DNA from: Candidatus Melainabacteria bacterium
GTDB lineage: Bacteria; Cyanobacteriota; Vampirovibrionia; Obscuribacterales; Obscuribacteraceae
Direction: 5' to 3'
Assembly (NCBI GenBank): GCA_003175915.1
Contig: PSRH01000271.1
Location: forward strand, 1-6,286
DNA: 6,286 nucleotides
The notes under the pieces are model-generated. The model saw nothing but the letters and a program-made list of their open reading frames with translations, did not search any database and was not told the DNA's origin. Below are positions 1 to 6,286 of the stretch, one piece after another; positions within the stretch are counted from its first letter, which is position 1, and each line of letters opens with the position of its first letter. The translations under genes were made by a program, and so were the position numbers.

Positions 1-1803
1 TGTCCAGAAAGCAAGGGTGTCTCGGAAGCCGATCAGAAGAAAGCTCTTGCCGCTCTCGTTCAGCTGCGCATACACGGCAGCCCCGAAACACAGAGAGTCT
101 CGACATGGCTCGTGGACACTGTGGTCAATCCGAACAATGTCGTGCAAATTTTGACACTTGCCCGCTGGGAAGCGCAGAGCACAATTCTTCCGAAGGGTCG
201 TTATCCCGAAATCGAGACGAATAGAACTAAAGAAGAGGCAGCTAGCGCGCTGGATTTGCTTAAGGCTCTGTATGATAAATCGCCGAAGGACAAAGACTGC
301 CAAAAGCTCTTGTGCTATACACTTGATGAATTGCAACGATTTTCAAATCGCGATAATCCGAAAGTTCTCGAACTGGTGCGCGCGCTCGCCCGCGACATTC
401 CAAAGGTTCCATTTGACAGTGATGATGATCCAAGGCTCAATCTTTTAGGTTCCTACTGGGAGCCGCTGCGACTTGCAACCGCTATTGTTGCGACTAATTC
501 TGATGCTTGTCTATCCGACGACAATCGCGCCCGTGCATTTTTGACTTTAGTAGACTTGGCGGTCACTTCGCCAGATGCCCAGATTAGGAAGCAGGCATGC
601 GATGATCTCGAAAAGAAATTACCCGCAGACTCAAAGCAAATTATCAATGCTCTGTTCCGCCTTGAGAGCAATATACGTTTAACACGACAAAACCCAACTC
701 CGGAAGACAAAGTTAGATTGGTGAACTGCCTAACTCAGTTACTCAAAGCATACCAAAGATCTGGAATACCTGCGGACAGCGAAGAATACCTTCTCGTTGA
801 GTATCGGTTGAAAGTCGCCGAGGGTAAGGACGCAGAAGCGAGAGCGATTCACGAGCGTCTATTCGACCTGAGCAAATACAATGATAAAAACCCAGATATC
901 AAGTTTTCCACTGACGCAAAATCGCGACTTGAAGCGAAGTTAGACAAGCTACCTCCAAACAGCCTAGAAGCATGTCGGACACGATTGGCGCTAGCCAACG
1001 TACTGTATTCAAACGCTCAGCAAGAGAGCGACCCAACAAAGAAGCAGGCATTACTTGATTCATCAGAAAAGCAGGCGCGGCTTGCTGCAGATTTTCTAAG
1101 AGCAGAGGGGAAACAAGAATCTAGAGAATACGCAGATGTAATGTATCGCCTTGGAACAATCAAACTTTCACAGGGGCAACTCGACAAAGCTGAAACATTG
1201 CTGCAAGAATCGCTGAAGATATCGACAGCTCTTGGAGATAAAGCAGATACCGCCGATGTAGCTTGGACTTTAACGCAACTCGCAACTTGTTATTCAAAAC
1301 AAGCTATTCAACGTCATTCCAGAGGAGAGGAGAGCAAGGCGCAGATAAAAATCGCCCAACTGAATGAGCAAGCAATTGCTTTGGTAAATCTCGCTAAAAA
1401 AGCTCCCCAAGGTCCAAGCGACCGAATTGCTATCCTAAGGTCACTAGAAATTACTGCGACCATTCTTCATGATACAGAAGTCGGTCCACCGTTACTGGAA
1501 TCGGAAAAGCTCGTACTACAATGCCTTCTTGATAAAGCACCACGCGAGGAACGTCCGCACATTCTCATGAGATTAGCCATCAATGCTGCTTGGAGAGATG
1601 ACGCAGCAGCAACAAATTCTTACATGGCCGCTGTCTCCAGGCACTATTTCGACTATCACGGCGTGGTGCGGCCGGAGGAATTCGAACAGCTAGTTCAACA
1701 ATATGCGAGTGTCCAGCGATGCAGGGGAAAAAAGGACGAAGCTGACCGCGCCATCGCGCGATGGGACGTAGAAAAGAAGTTGATGAGTAATTCGTCGCGC
1801 TGA
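1..1803 (+). CDS. TPR-like helical-repeat protein, 5'-truncated by the window edge
   Basis: The frame is open from base 1 to the TGA at 1801-1803, giving 600 visible residues with no stop. The GTG at 112 is therefore probably internal and the true start lies to the left of the window. The protein is almost entirely alpha-helical and charged. The clearest TPR unit is at visible residues about 377-408 (starts YADVMYRLG, then a G-Q-x-x-x-A turn, ends LLQESLKIS). Helical pairs of similar style lie at about 261-290, 324-365 and 417-462, and a last one at about 548-595 near the C-terminus. No membrane segment or catalytic motif is visible in this part. TPR arrays act as protein-binding scaffolds, so a role in protein-protein contact is the reasonable inference; the partner is unknown. 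The gene converges on the leftward gene ending at 1979, with 175 bases between them. The missing N-terminus could carry a signal peptide or an effector domain. Confidence is high that it is coding, moderate for the TPR label. Confidence 0.85.
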   Translation, partial: CPESKGVSEADQKKALAALVQLRIHGSPETQRVSTWLVDTVVNPNNVVQILTLARWEAQSTILPKGRYPEIETNRTKEEAASALDLLKALYDKSPKDKDCQKLLCYTLDELQRFSNRDNPKVLELVRALARDIPKVPFDSDDDPRLNLLGSYWEPLRLATAIVATNSDACLSDDNRARAFLTLVDLAVTSPDAQIRKQACDDLEKKLPADSKQIINALFRLESNIRLTRQNPTPEDKVRLVNCLTQLLKAYQRSGIPADSEEYLLVEYRLKVAEGKDAEARAIHERLFDLSKYNDKNPDIKFSTDAKSRLEAKLDKLPPNSLEACRTRLALANVLYSNAQQESDPTKKQALLDSSEKQARLAADFLRAEGKQESREYADVMYRLGTIKLSQGQLDKAETLLQESLKISTALGDKADTADVAWTLTQLATCYSKQAIQRHSRGEESKAQIKIAQLNEQAIALVNLAKKAPQGPSDRIAILRSLEITATILHDTEVGPPLLESEKLVLQCLLDKAPREERPHILMRLAINAAWRDDAAATNSYMAAVSRHYFDYHGVVRPEEFEQLVQQYASVQRCRGKKDEADRAIARWDVEKKLMSNSSR

Positions 1804-1978
1804 TCTGAAGAAGCGACCCCAAAATAGGCTTTGCCGTCCTCGCCACCACTTGCCATTGCGAAGAGTATTCAAGGGACGTTGAGGCACCGGTACAGTTGCC
1901 CCACTTGCAGGCAGGGATCATTGAAATGGGACACGAATCGTGGGCTTTTCAGGCAACTATAAAGATTCAACCGACTAA

Positions 1979-4231
1979 TTATCTGTAGTTTGGACCTATT
2001 GGACGACCCTGCTGCTTCTTCTCAGGCAGGACCCAAAGACCCACGGCCGTAATCACTATACCTAAACCAACCAGTGTTCCAGTTGCGCCGCCACCTCTCC
2101 CGCGTTCACCGAGTTTGACCTCAATGCGTCCCGCCTCTATCTCTCCACGTAAAAATTCACCACAAACTTTGGCATCCTTTGATGCCCATTTGTGTCGCGT
2201 GCTTTCAAGATGCCTAAGCCGTTCCTTTTGTTCCTCGGTTGGCTCCTTAAGGCTGCGTAGCTCCTCACACTGCTTATCCAACTGCCTTCTAACCTGTTCA
2301 TGTAAGTCCGGCTCATCGAGCGGGTTACGTTCGCCGAACACCAAAACTTCTGTTTTCACAGTGCTGGTCTTTGGATCAACTTCGTAATGCGTCCGCTTCA
2401 AGTCACCCACCGGAGTCGGCCCATCCCCGCGAACGGGCGCCTCCGCAGCGGCCCCTTTGCTTTCACCAGATGGAGTTATATCCGCCAGCAGAGTGGCACG
2501 TGTAGCTCCTTGCTTGCCTTGAGAGTCCATCAATCTTGTTAGCTCAGCGTCAGCTACCTTGTCTAAGGCTTTCCCGCGCTTTTTCTCAACATTAGCCTTT
2601 GCCGTTTTCAGCAACTGTTCAACGGCCGCTGGATTATCCGCCAGCGTCTCTCGCGCGTTTGGGATATCTGCAGCAATTCGCCGAGCTTCCTCATACACCG
2701 CATCCAAATCCGCCTTCGCCTCTCTCATCGCCTCCGGTGATGGTTTGACGTTTGGATCTTCTGTACCTTCCTTATCCTTGCGCTCGTAGGAGGGCGCATC
2801 CTTCTTTTCCTCCGCCTCTTTCACCTTGCGCTTAAGGTATTCCTCAAAGTTCTCATCCGGCCTCATGTCATTTGGGACGAACGGGGAGGCCGGGCCACCC
2901 CTGCCTCTCTTTGAGTTGAAGCCATCTGCCAGGCCCTTCCATCCGCTCTTCGCCAAATCCTTAGCATATCCCGGGCCATAACCAATCAACCAACCTACGC
3001 CTTCTGCAGCTTTGAATGGAAGGGCTGGAAACTTATAGACCAGCGTTCCCAGTCCCGCTACGGTAAGCACTCCACCAGGAATGCTTATCCCAGGATGTTC
3101 ACCAATCCAGCCCCATGCTTTGGAAAACCAACCGGGTTCAGGTTGAGGCCCTGGAGTTGTACCTGTGCTATCGGGAAACAAGATTTTGCGCGCATGATTT
3201 AGGACGAAGGCCTCTACATCAACGTCACCAACTTTGTCCATGGCTAAGAAATCATCAACCACCTTTTTTATCTTCGGATCAGCATACTTGTCTGGAAACC
3301 TTTTTATATAGGCTTTTATGATTGTCTTTCTATTTTCCTCATTTTCGTTTTTGAGCGAAAGGATTAGCTGTTCTAGCTGTAAGTATTTATTCGCGAGAGT
3401 TTTGAATTGAAGAGGGTTAACCTCATTTACTTCCGCCTTTAGGTTTTTAATGATTTCGGGATTGTTCACATCGCCTGGGTGGGAAAGCTTGTAATAGAGC
3501 TGCAGCATATCCTTTGGCAAAATGCCGTCCTGGGGAAGCTCAGCGAGTTGAGCATCGTAATAATCAGCCACCCGCTGCAACTGCTCTCTACGTTTCCGGG
3601 CTTGTTCCTGCGGGTTCGCGTCGGTAATTTTCAGCGCTTCATCAAGAATCTTGTTTGCTTCTTCCTTGCTTGTTGCAGGAGGCAATCGGACCTGCCCCGG
3701 CTGATCTGGCACATTGAGCTTGCGTCTTTCGAGAATATCAAGAGCACTCTGAAAATTCTCCTTCGATGGGAGAGCACCGACTTGAGTGTCCTTGATCAAA
3801 TTGTTTTTTTTCAAGATATCAAAGACGCGCCTGTCCTCATCCACTGGGCAATTTTTGTACAAATCTGTCAGTAATAGCCTTAGTTTGTTTCGCTCGTCCG
3901 CATCATCGGATTTACTACCGAGGCGCAATATCTCTTTAGTCACTTCCCTCCGATTCTCTGCATCGCCATCAGTTGGCCGTTTAACCGTGCCATGCTTAAC
4001 TGAGTCAACATCTTTTGTTAGCTGATCAAGATCTTTTACAGGACCTTCCAGCGCGGTAAAAGTTATATACGCCTTCATTTGCCCACCTTCAGCCTTGGGA
4101 GACGATCTGGAAACTGCGGGGATTCGATCACCCAAGATTTCCCGAAGCCATGGTGAATCCTCTCTTGCTCCGCCGGCTGACCGTGCTCGCAAGTCTCCAA
4201 AATTTAGATTCGATTCTGCATCGCGCGACAT
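1979..4231 (-). CDS. Unrecognised highly charged protein with two predicted membrane segments
   Basis: I do not recognise this family. From the ATG at 4231 it is 750 residues, ending in TAA at 1979-1981. This start is preferred because AGGGA lies 7 bases upstream. The frame can extend to a GTG at 4264 (761 residues), and an internal ATG at 4078 (699 residues) is also preceded by a purine-rich GGTGG, so the start is not settled. Layout from the 4231 start: a polar, probably disordered N-terminus (1-50); a long charged helical region (about 55-350); a Pro/Gly linker and Trp-rich patch (about 355-380); a hydrophobic segment at about 382-402; a Gly/Trp/Tyr-rich amphipathic stretch to about 435; a second charged helical region rich in K, E and A (about 460-705); and a Gly-rich approach to a second hydrophobic segment at about 717-735 with a short basic tail. 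There is no N-terminal signal peptide. It is divergent from the VirB6-like gene across a repeat-rich gap, so shared regulation is plausible. A structural role at a membrane is inference only. Confidence 0.85.
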   Translation of the reverse strand: MSRDAESNLNFGDLRARSAGGAREDSPWLREILGDRIPAVSRSSPKAEGGQMKAYITFTALEGPVKDLDQLTKDVDSVKHGTVKRPTDGDAENRREVTKEILRLGSKSDDADERNKLRLLLTDLYKNCPVDEDRRVFDILKKNNLIKDTQVGALPSKENFQSALDILERRKLNVPDQPGQVRLPPATSKEEANKILDEALKITDANPQEQARKRREQLQRVADYYDAQLAELPQDGILPKDMLQLYYKLSHPGDVNNPEIIKNLKAEVNEVNPLQFKTLANKYLQLEQLILSLKNENEENRKTIIKAYIKRFPDKYADPKIKKVVDDFLAMDKVGDVDVEAFVLNHARKILFPDSTGTTPGPQPEPGWFSKAWGWIGEHPGISIPGGVLTVAGLGTLVYKFPALPFKAAEGVGWLIGYGPGYAKDLAKSGWKGLADGFNSKRGRGGPASPFVPNDMRPDENFEEYLKRKVKEAEEKKDAPSYERKDKEGTEDPNVKPSPEAMREAKADLDAVYEEARRIAADIPNARETLADNPAAVEQLLKTAKANVEKKRGKALDKVADAELTRLMDSQGKQGATRATLLADITPSGESKGAAAEAPVRGDGPTPVGDLKRTHYEVDPKTSTVKTEVLVFGERNPLDEPDLHEQVRRQLDKQCEELRSLKEPTEEQKERLRHLESTRHKWASKDAKVCGEFLRGEIEAGRIEVKLGERGRGGGATGTLVGLGIVITAVGLWVLPEKKQQGRPIGPNYR

Positions 4232-4238
4232 GCTTCTA

Positions 4239-4243
4239 TCCCT
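4239..4243 (-). promoter_or_regulatory. Ribosome binding site supporting the ATG at 4231
   Basis: Read leftward, AGGGA lies 7 bases before the ATG at 4231. This is a better match and spacing than anything before the GTG at 4264, and is the main reason for choosing the 4231 start of the leftward gene. The internal ATG at 4078 also has a purine-rich sequence ahead of it, so the choice remains open. Confidence 0.5.
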
Positions 4244-4303
4244 GCTACTTGTAAGGTAAGGCACTACCTGACGGCAAGGAGAGTCGTTGATAAACCTGCC
4301 GCC

Positions 4304-4320
4304 CGACAGAGAAATTGTCG
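4304..4320. repeat. Short inverted repeat CGACA-N7-TGTCG in the leader of the leftward gene
   Basis: CGACA at 4304-4308 pairs with TGTCG at 4316-4320 around 7 bases. In leftward transcripts it would form a 5-bp hairpin upstream of the start at 4231. No T-tract follows, so it is not a terminator. The stem is short and could be chance. Confidence 0.3.
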
Positions 4321-4344
4321 ATCCAACTTGTTACAGGGTTGTTA

Positions 4345-4359
4345 CACGTTGACGACGTG
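4345..4359. repeat. Inverted repeat CACGT-N5-ACGTG
   Basis: CACGT at 4345-4349 is the reverse complement of ACGTG at 4355-4359, with 5 bases between. It overlaps the inner left core of the larger repeat and a TTGACG (4349-4354) that resembles a -35 box for rightward transcription. I see no good -10 box at the right spacing, so the promoter is not called. It could be a small dimer-binding site. Confidence 0.4.
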
Positions 4360-4373
4360 GCACTCTGGCACTC
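4358..4373. repeat. Tandem 8-bp direct repeat TGGCACTC x2
   Basis: Two exact adjacent copies of TGGCACTC occupy 4358-4365 and 4366-4373. Their junction falls at the centre of symmetry of the larger inverted repeat. It may be part of the same regulatory element or chance; two copies of an 8-mer are weak evidence alone. Confidence 0.5.
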
Positions 4374-4421
4374 ACCATTTCTGTGTAACCAGTTGGTAAC
4401 AATTCGTGTCTACTCTAACAA

Positions 4422-6286
4422 ATGATCGTTCGAAAGGTAGTCACCAAATACGCAACTGGTCGGCTGTTTGCAAGACATCGCTTTGGCAGCGACTCTATCA
4501 TGATTAAGTTGAGGAAGAAAAACCGCTCTCTAGATACAGCGAGACGAGCGCTGGTTGTTGCGCTCATTCTTCTTATACAGTTTGCTTTATTGATCGCAAC
4601 ATCGTCGGATTCCATCGCACAGGAAAGAAATCCCTTAGATAGACCTCCCGATCAGACTGCTCGTAGCAGCAGCAGCATGAAAGATCAACAATGGAGTTCG
4701 CTCAATTCCATTTGGGGAACTGGAAATCAAAGCTATCTGCGATACAACACAAATAAAAAAGATGACGTAGTTCAACTGGAGGAACCGCCGCCTCCTCAGA
4801 AGGGTGGTTTCAGTCTAGTTTGGCAGTTCATCACGCAAGTAGTATCAGCCCTCCTAGGTTTGGTTTGGGATTTTGCCGATTATGTGTTGCGCCCGATAGT
4901 GCAATCATTGATAGAGCATATGCTGGTAATGCTCCATAATCCCAATGTTGCCTCCACGATTGAACGAAAGATGCCAGTTTGGATGACTGGGACAGATGCG
5001 GATATTCCTTATGATCTTGTGAATTTGACGACCAAAGAGGCGATAAGACAGGGATTCGATATCAACAGGGCAATCGCTATCAATCTACTACTTCTCCTGT
5101 TCATCATTTCCATATGGAAATATTGGACCGAAGCCGCCTGGAAAAACGGCCATAATTTGATGGGTGCAGTGGGTAGACTCATTGCTACCACCGGATTGAT
5201 TCTAGGGTGGCCGATAGTGAGTTGCTACCTAGTCGAAACAAGTAACGAGATGATCGACTTCATGTTCAAGGGGATCGATCCTTTCCAGCTCCACAAGGCC
5301 GTCACGCGCGTGGTCGGTTTAGGTATAGCTGGCGGTGCCACCACTTTATTCGCCAGCATAGCGGGTGGTATTGCCGCCGCTTTAGGACCAGCCGTGTATA
5401 TTGGCGGACTCACCAACGCTCTGGGTGGCACCGTGTATTTCGCCTTTCTCGGAGTCACCGTATTTATGACGGTGCATTTAGTGGTTCTTAAGGCAGTGCA
5501 AACGGCCCTGATGCTAGCTCAATTTATGTTCGCGCCCATTTTCTTGGTTTTTTTTGCATATCCGGCAACTGAACGTATAGCAGCAACTTTTATACGATCC
5601 TGTGTAGAGGTAAGCCTCTGGACTTTCATCTGGTGCGGCATGTTAAGGTTGTTGGTGATCGTCCTCCAACCTGGTGATGATGGTACGATTTGGGGACAAG
5701 GCATCATGATGATCGGAGTCCTTCAATTGATGATCCAAGTTCCCGGATTCGTAGCGCAGGCGCAGATAAGCCCTGTATCGGAATTTTTGTCACCTCGCGG
5801 CGCAATGAACACGTTAGGCTCGATGTTCCAGGGGGTGAGCGAATTGGCCAAGTTCGGAACTAAAATGTATAAAGCCTCCTCGGCAGCAAGCGACGTCTCT
5901 CAGAAAGATGCAGTACAATCGCGTGGTTTCAATCGCGGCGATGGTGACTCGGGTCCAGGCGGTCCAGGTGGAGAAGGGTCTCCTCCTCCCAGAGTAGACA
6001 ATCCACCCAAGCCACCTTCCGCTGCCAAACCAGAAGATATCGGCCACATGTCTCCTGAGCAGCTCGGCAACTTGTTAGCTTCTCACTCACTCAACGCGCA
6101 ACAAAAACAAGCCGCAAAGAAACGGCTGGACGAACTTACGCGTGACGAAAATCTCAGTCCTTCCCTCCTCAGTCCGCAGGCGTTTGCTGCACTGTCATCC
6201 CTCATGGACGACGCTGCCTTTGCCAAAAATTTCGCTGCAGCGCGTGGAGATCCCGGCTTAACAGCAGGTCACCTGGCAGAACTTGC
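4422..6286 (+). CDS. VirB6/TrbL-like polytopic inner-membrane protein of a type IV secretion system, 3'-truncated
   Basis: The frame is open from the ATG at 4422 to the right edge, 621 codons without a stop. A TAA at 4416-4418 in the same frame fixes 4422 as the earliest start; an in-frame ATG at 4500 would give a more usual signal-peptide n-region. Neither has a clear Shine-Dalgarno sequence. Layout from 4422: a basic N-terminus; a hydrophobic signal-like segment at about 44-62 with a possible cleavage site after SIA at 66; a polar Ser/Pro/Gln-rich stretch (67-126); a first hydrophobic region (about 130-160); a soluble section (about 165-212); then a cluster of membrane helices at about 217-232, 249-270, 297-328, 335-357, 362-383, 395-417 and 427-444. 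The stretch at 364-408, with APIFLVFFAYPATER and following Trp residues, resembles the core of the VirB6/TrbL family, which forms the inner-membrane part of the T4SS channel. A Gly/Pro linker (506-533) leads to a soluble helical tail. By family resemblance, substrate passage across the inner membrane is the likely role. Other T4SS genes are probably downstream, out of view. Any other polytopic protein of similar topology is the main alternative. Confidence 0.75.
   Translation, partial: MIVRKVVTKYATGRLFARHRFGSDSIMIKLRKKNRSLDTARRALVVALILLIQFALLIATSSDSIAQERNPLDRPPDQTARSSSSMKDQQWSSLNSIWGTGNQSYLRYNTNKKDDVVQLEEPPPPQKGGFSLVWQFITQVVSALLGLVWDFADYVLRPIVQSLIEHMLVMLHNPNVASTIERKMPVWMTGTDADIPYDLVNLTTKEAIRQGFDINRAIAINLLLLLFIISIWKYWTEAAWKNGHNLMGAVGRLIATTGLILGWPIVSCYLVETSNEMIDFMFKGIDPFQLHKAVTRVVGLGIAGGATTLFASIAGGIAAALGPAVYIGGLTNALGGTVYFAFLGVTVFMTVHLVVLKAVQTALMLAQFMFAPIFLVFFAYPATERIAATFIRSCVEVSLWTFIWCGMLRLLVIVLQPGDDGTIWGQGIMMIGVLQLMIQVPGFVAQAQISPVSEFLSPRGAMNTLGSMFQGVSELAKFGTKMYKASSAASDVSQKDAVQSRGFNRGDGDSGPGGPGGEGSPPPRVDNPPKPPSAAKPEDIGHMSPEQLGNLLASHSLNAQQKQAAKKRLDELTRDENLSPSLLSPQAFAALSSLMDDAAFAKNFAAARGDPGLTAGHLAEL
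4500..4619 (+). other. Sec-type signal peptide or signal anchor of the VirB6-like protein
   Basis: This covers residues 27-66 of the VirB6-like product. A basic n-region (residues 27-43, with several K and R) is followed by a strongly hydrophobic core, ALVVALILLIQFALLIA, and a polar end reading SSDSIA before QE. S at -3 and A at -1 fit signal peptidase I cleavage. If translation starts at the ATG at 4500, the n-region has ordinary length. If it starts at 4422, the extra 26 basic residues make a signal anchor more likely. Whether it is cleaved cannot be decided from sequence. Confidence 0.6.

Larger units (their letters stand above)
4328..4402. promoter_or_regulatory. Nested symmetric inverted repeat with four GTTAC cores, candidate operator
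   Basis: TTGTTAC (4328-4334) and GTTACAC (4341-4347) on the left are matched by GTGTAAC (4383-4389) and GTAACAA (4396-4402) on the right. Both gaps within the arms are 6 bases and the gap between the arms is 35 bases, so the whole is symmetric about base 4365; the 20-base arms agree at 15 positions. The GTTAC/GTAAC cores are centred at 4332, 4343, 4387 and 4398, each pair 11 bp apart and the inner pair 44 bp apart, close to whole helical turns. It lies between two divergent genes, which is the usual place for an operator that controls both. The binding protein is unknown. A cruciform or DNA-processing site is the alternative. Confidence 0.55.

Noticed and set aside
1870..1907. Possible hairpin terminator between the convergent genes (TGAGGCA at 1880-1886 with TGCCCCA at 1897-1903, plus outer CAAG/CTTG).
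   Set aside because: The stem has an internal mismatch, the outer arm needs a 6-base bulge, and no T-tract follows on either strand.
1932..1942. Palindrome CACGAATCGTG in the convergent gap.
   Set aside because: It is only 11 bases with a single-base centre, too short to call an operator and unable to form a useful RNA hairpin.
1979..2070. GlyGly-CTERM-like sorting signal at the C-terminus of the leftward gene (Gly-rich run, hydrophobic helix, basic tail).
   Set aside because: The protein has no N-terminal signal peptide and a second hydrophobic segment mid-protein, and the tail is longer and less basic than in that signal.
2115..4025. Several rightward open frames of 68-131 codons inside the leftward gene, and leftward ones of 60-113 codons inside or overlapping the two rightward genes.
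   Set aside because: They lie opposite or within the long, consistent coding frames and have no recognisable domain, so they are shadows.
4349..4377. Promoter for the VirB6-like gene built on TTGACG at 4349-4354.
   Set aside because: No TATAAT-like -10 box lies at 16-18 bases; 4372-4377 reads TCACCA.
4665..4676. Four AGC repeats in the VirB6-like gene as a phase-variation tract.
   Set aside because: The unit is 3 bases, so length change would not shift the frame, and four copies is short; it encodes a Ser run in a low-complexity region.

Overview
The window holds three protein-coding genes, two of them cut by its edges. Reading left to right: the 3' part of a rightward gene for a TPR-type helical-repeat protein (1-1803); a leftward gene converging on it, encoding a highly charged protein with two predicted membrane segments (1979-4231); and, divergent from that, a rightward gene whose first ATG is at 4422 and which stays open to the right edge. 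The third gene encodes a polytopic membrane protein resembling the VirB6/TrbL inner-membrane channel component of type IV secretion and conjugation systems. I recognise no RNA genes, CRISPR arrays, insertion sequences or integrases.

The organism is a bacterium. Base composition is fairly balanced, and a Sec-type signal segment before a VirB6-like membrane region suggests a Gram-negative or otherwise diderm cell. The mix of a TPR protein, a large charged orphan protein and a divergent T4SS gene would fit a poorly cultivated lineage, for example non-photosynthetic relatives of Cyanobacteria. That is an impression of style and is not supported by any marker gene here.

The gap between the two divergent genes (4232-4421) is the most structured non-coding part. 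It carries four copies of a GTTAC core arranged as a symmetric nested inverted repeat, with core centres at 4332, 4343, 4387 and 4398 (intervals 11, 44 and 11 bp). An 8-bp tandem repeat sits at its centre and a smaller inverted repeat lies inside it. This looks like a shared operator for both genes, or a DNA-processing site next to a secretion locus. The convergent gap (1804-1978) shows no convincing terminator.

How the genes work together can only be inferred. The VirB6-like gene appears to be the first gene of a rightward transcription unit that continues outside the window. The two-segment membrane protein may be co-regulated with it through the shared intergenic region. The TPR gene converges from the other side and need not be functionally linked.
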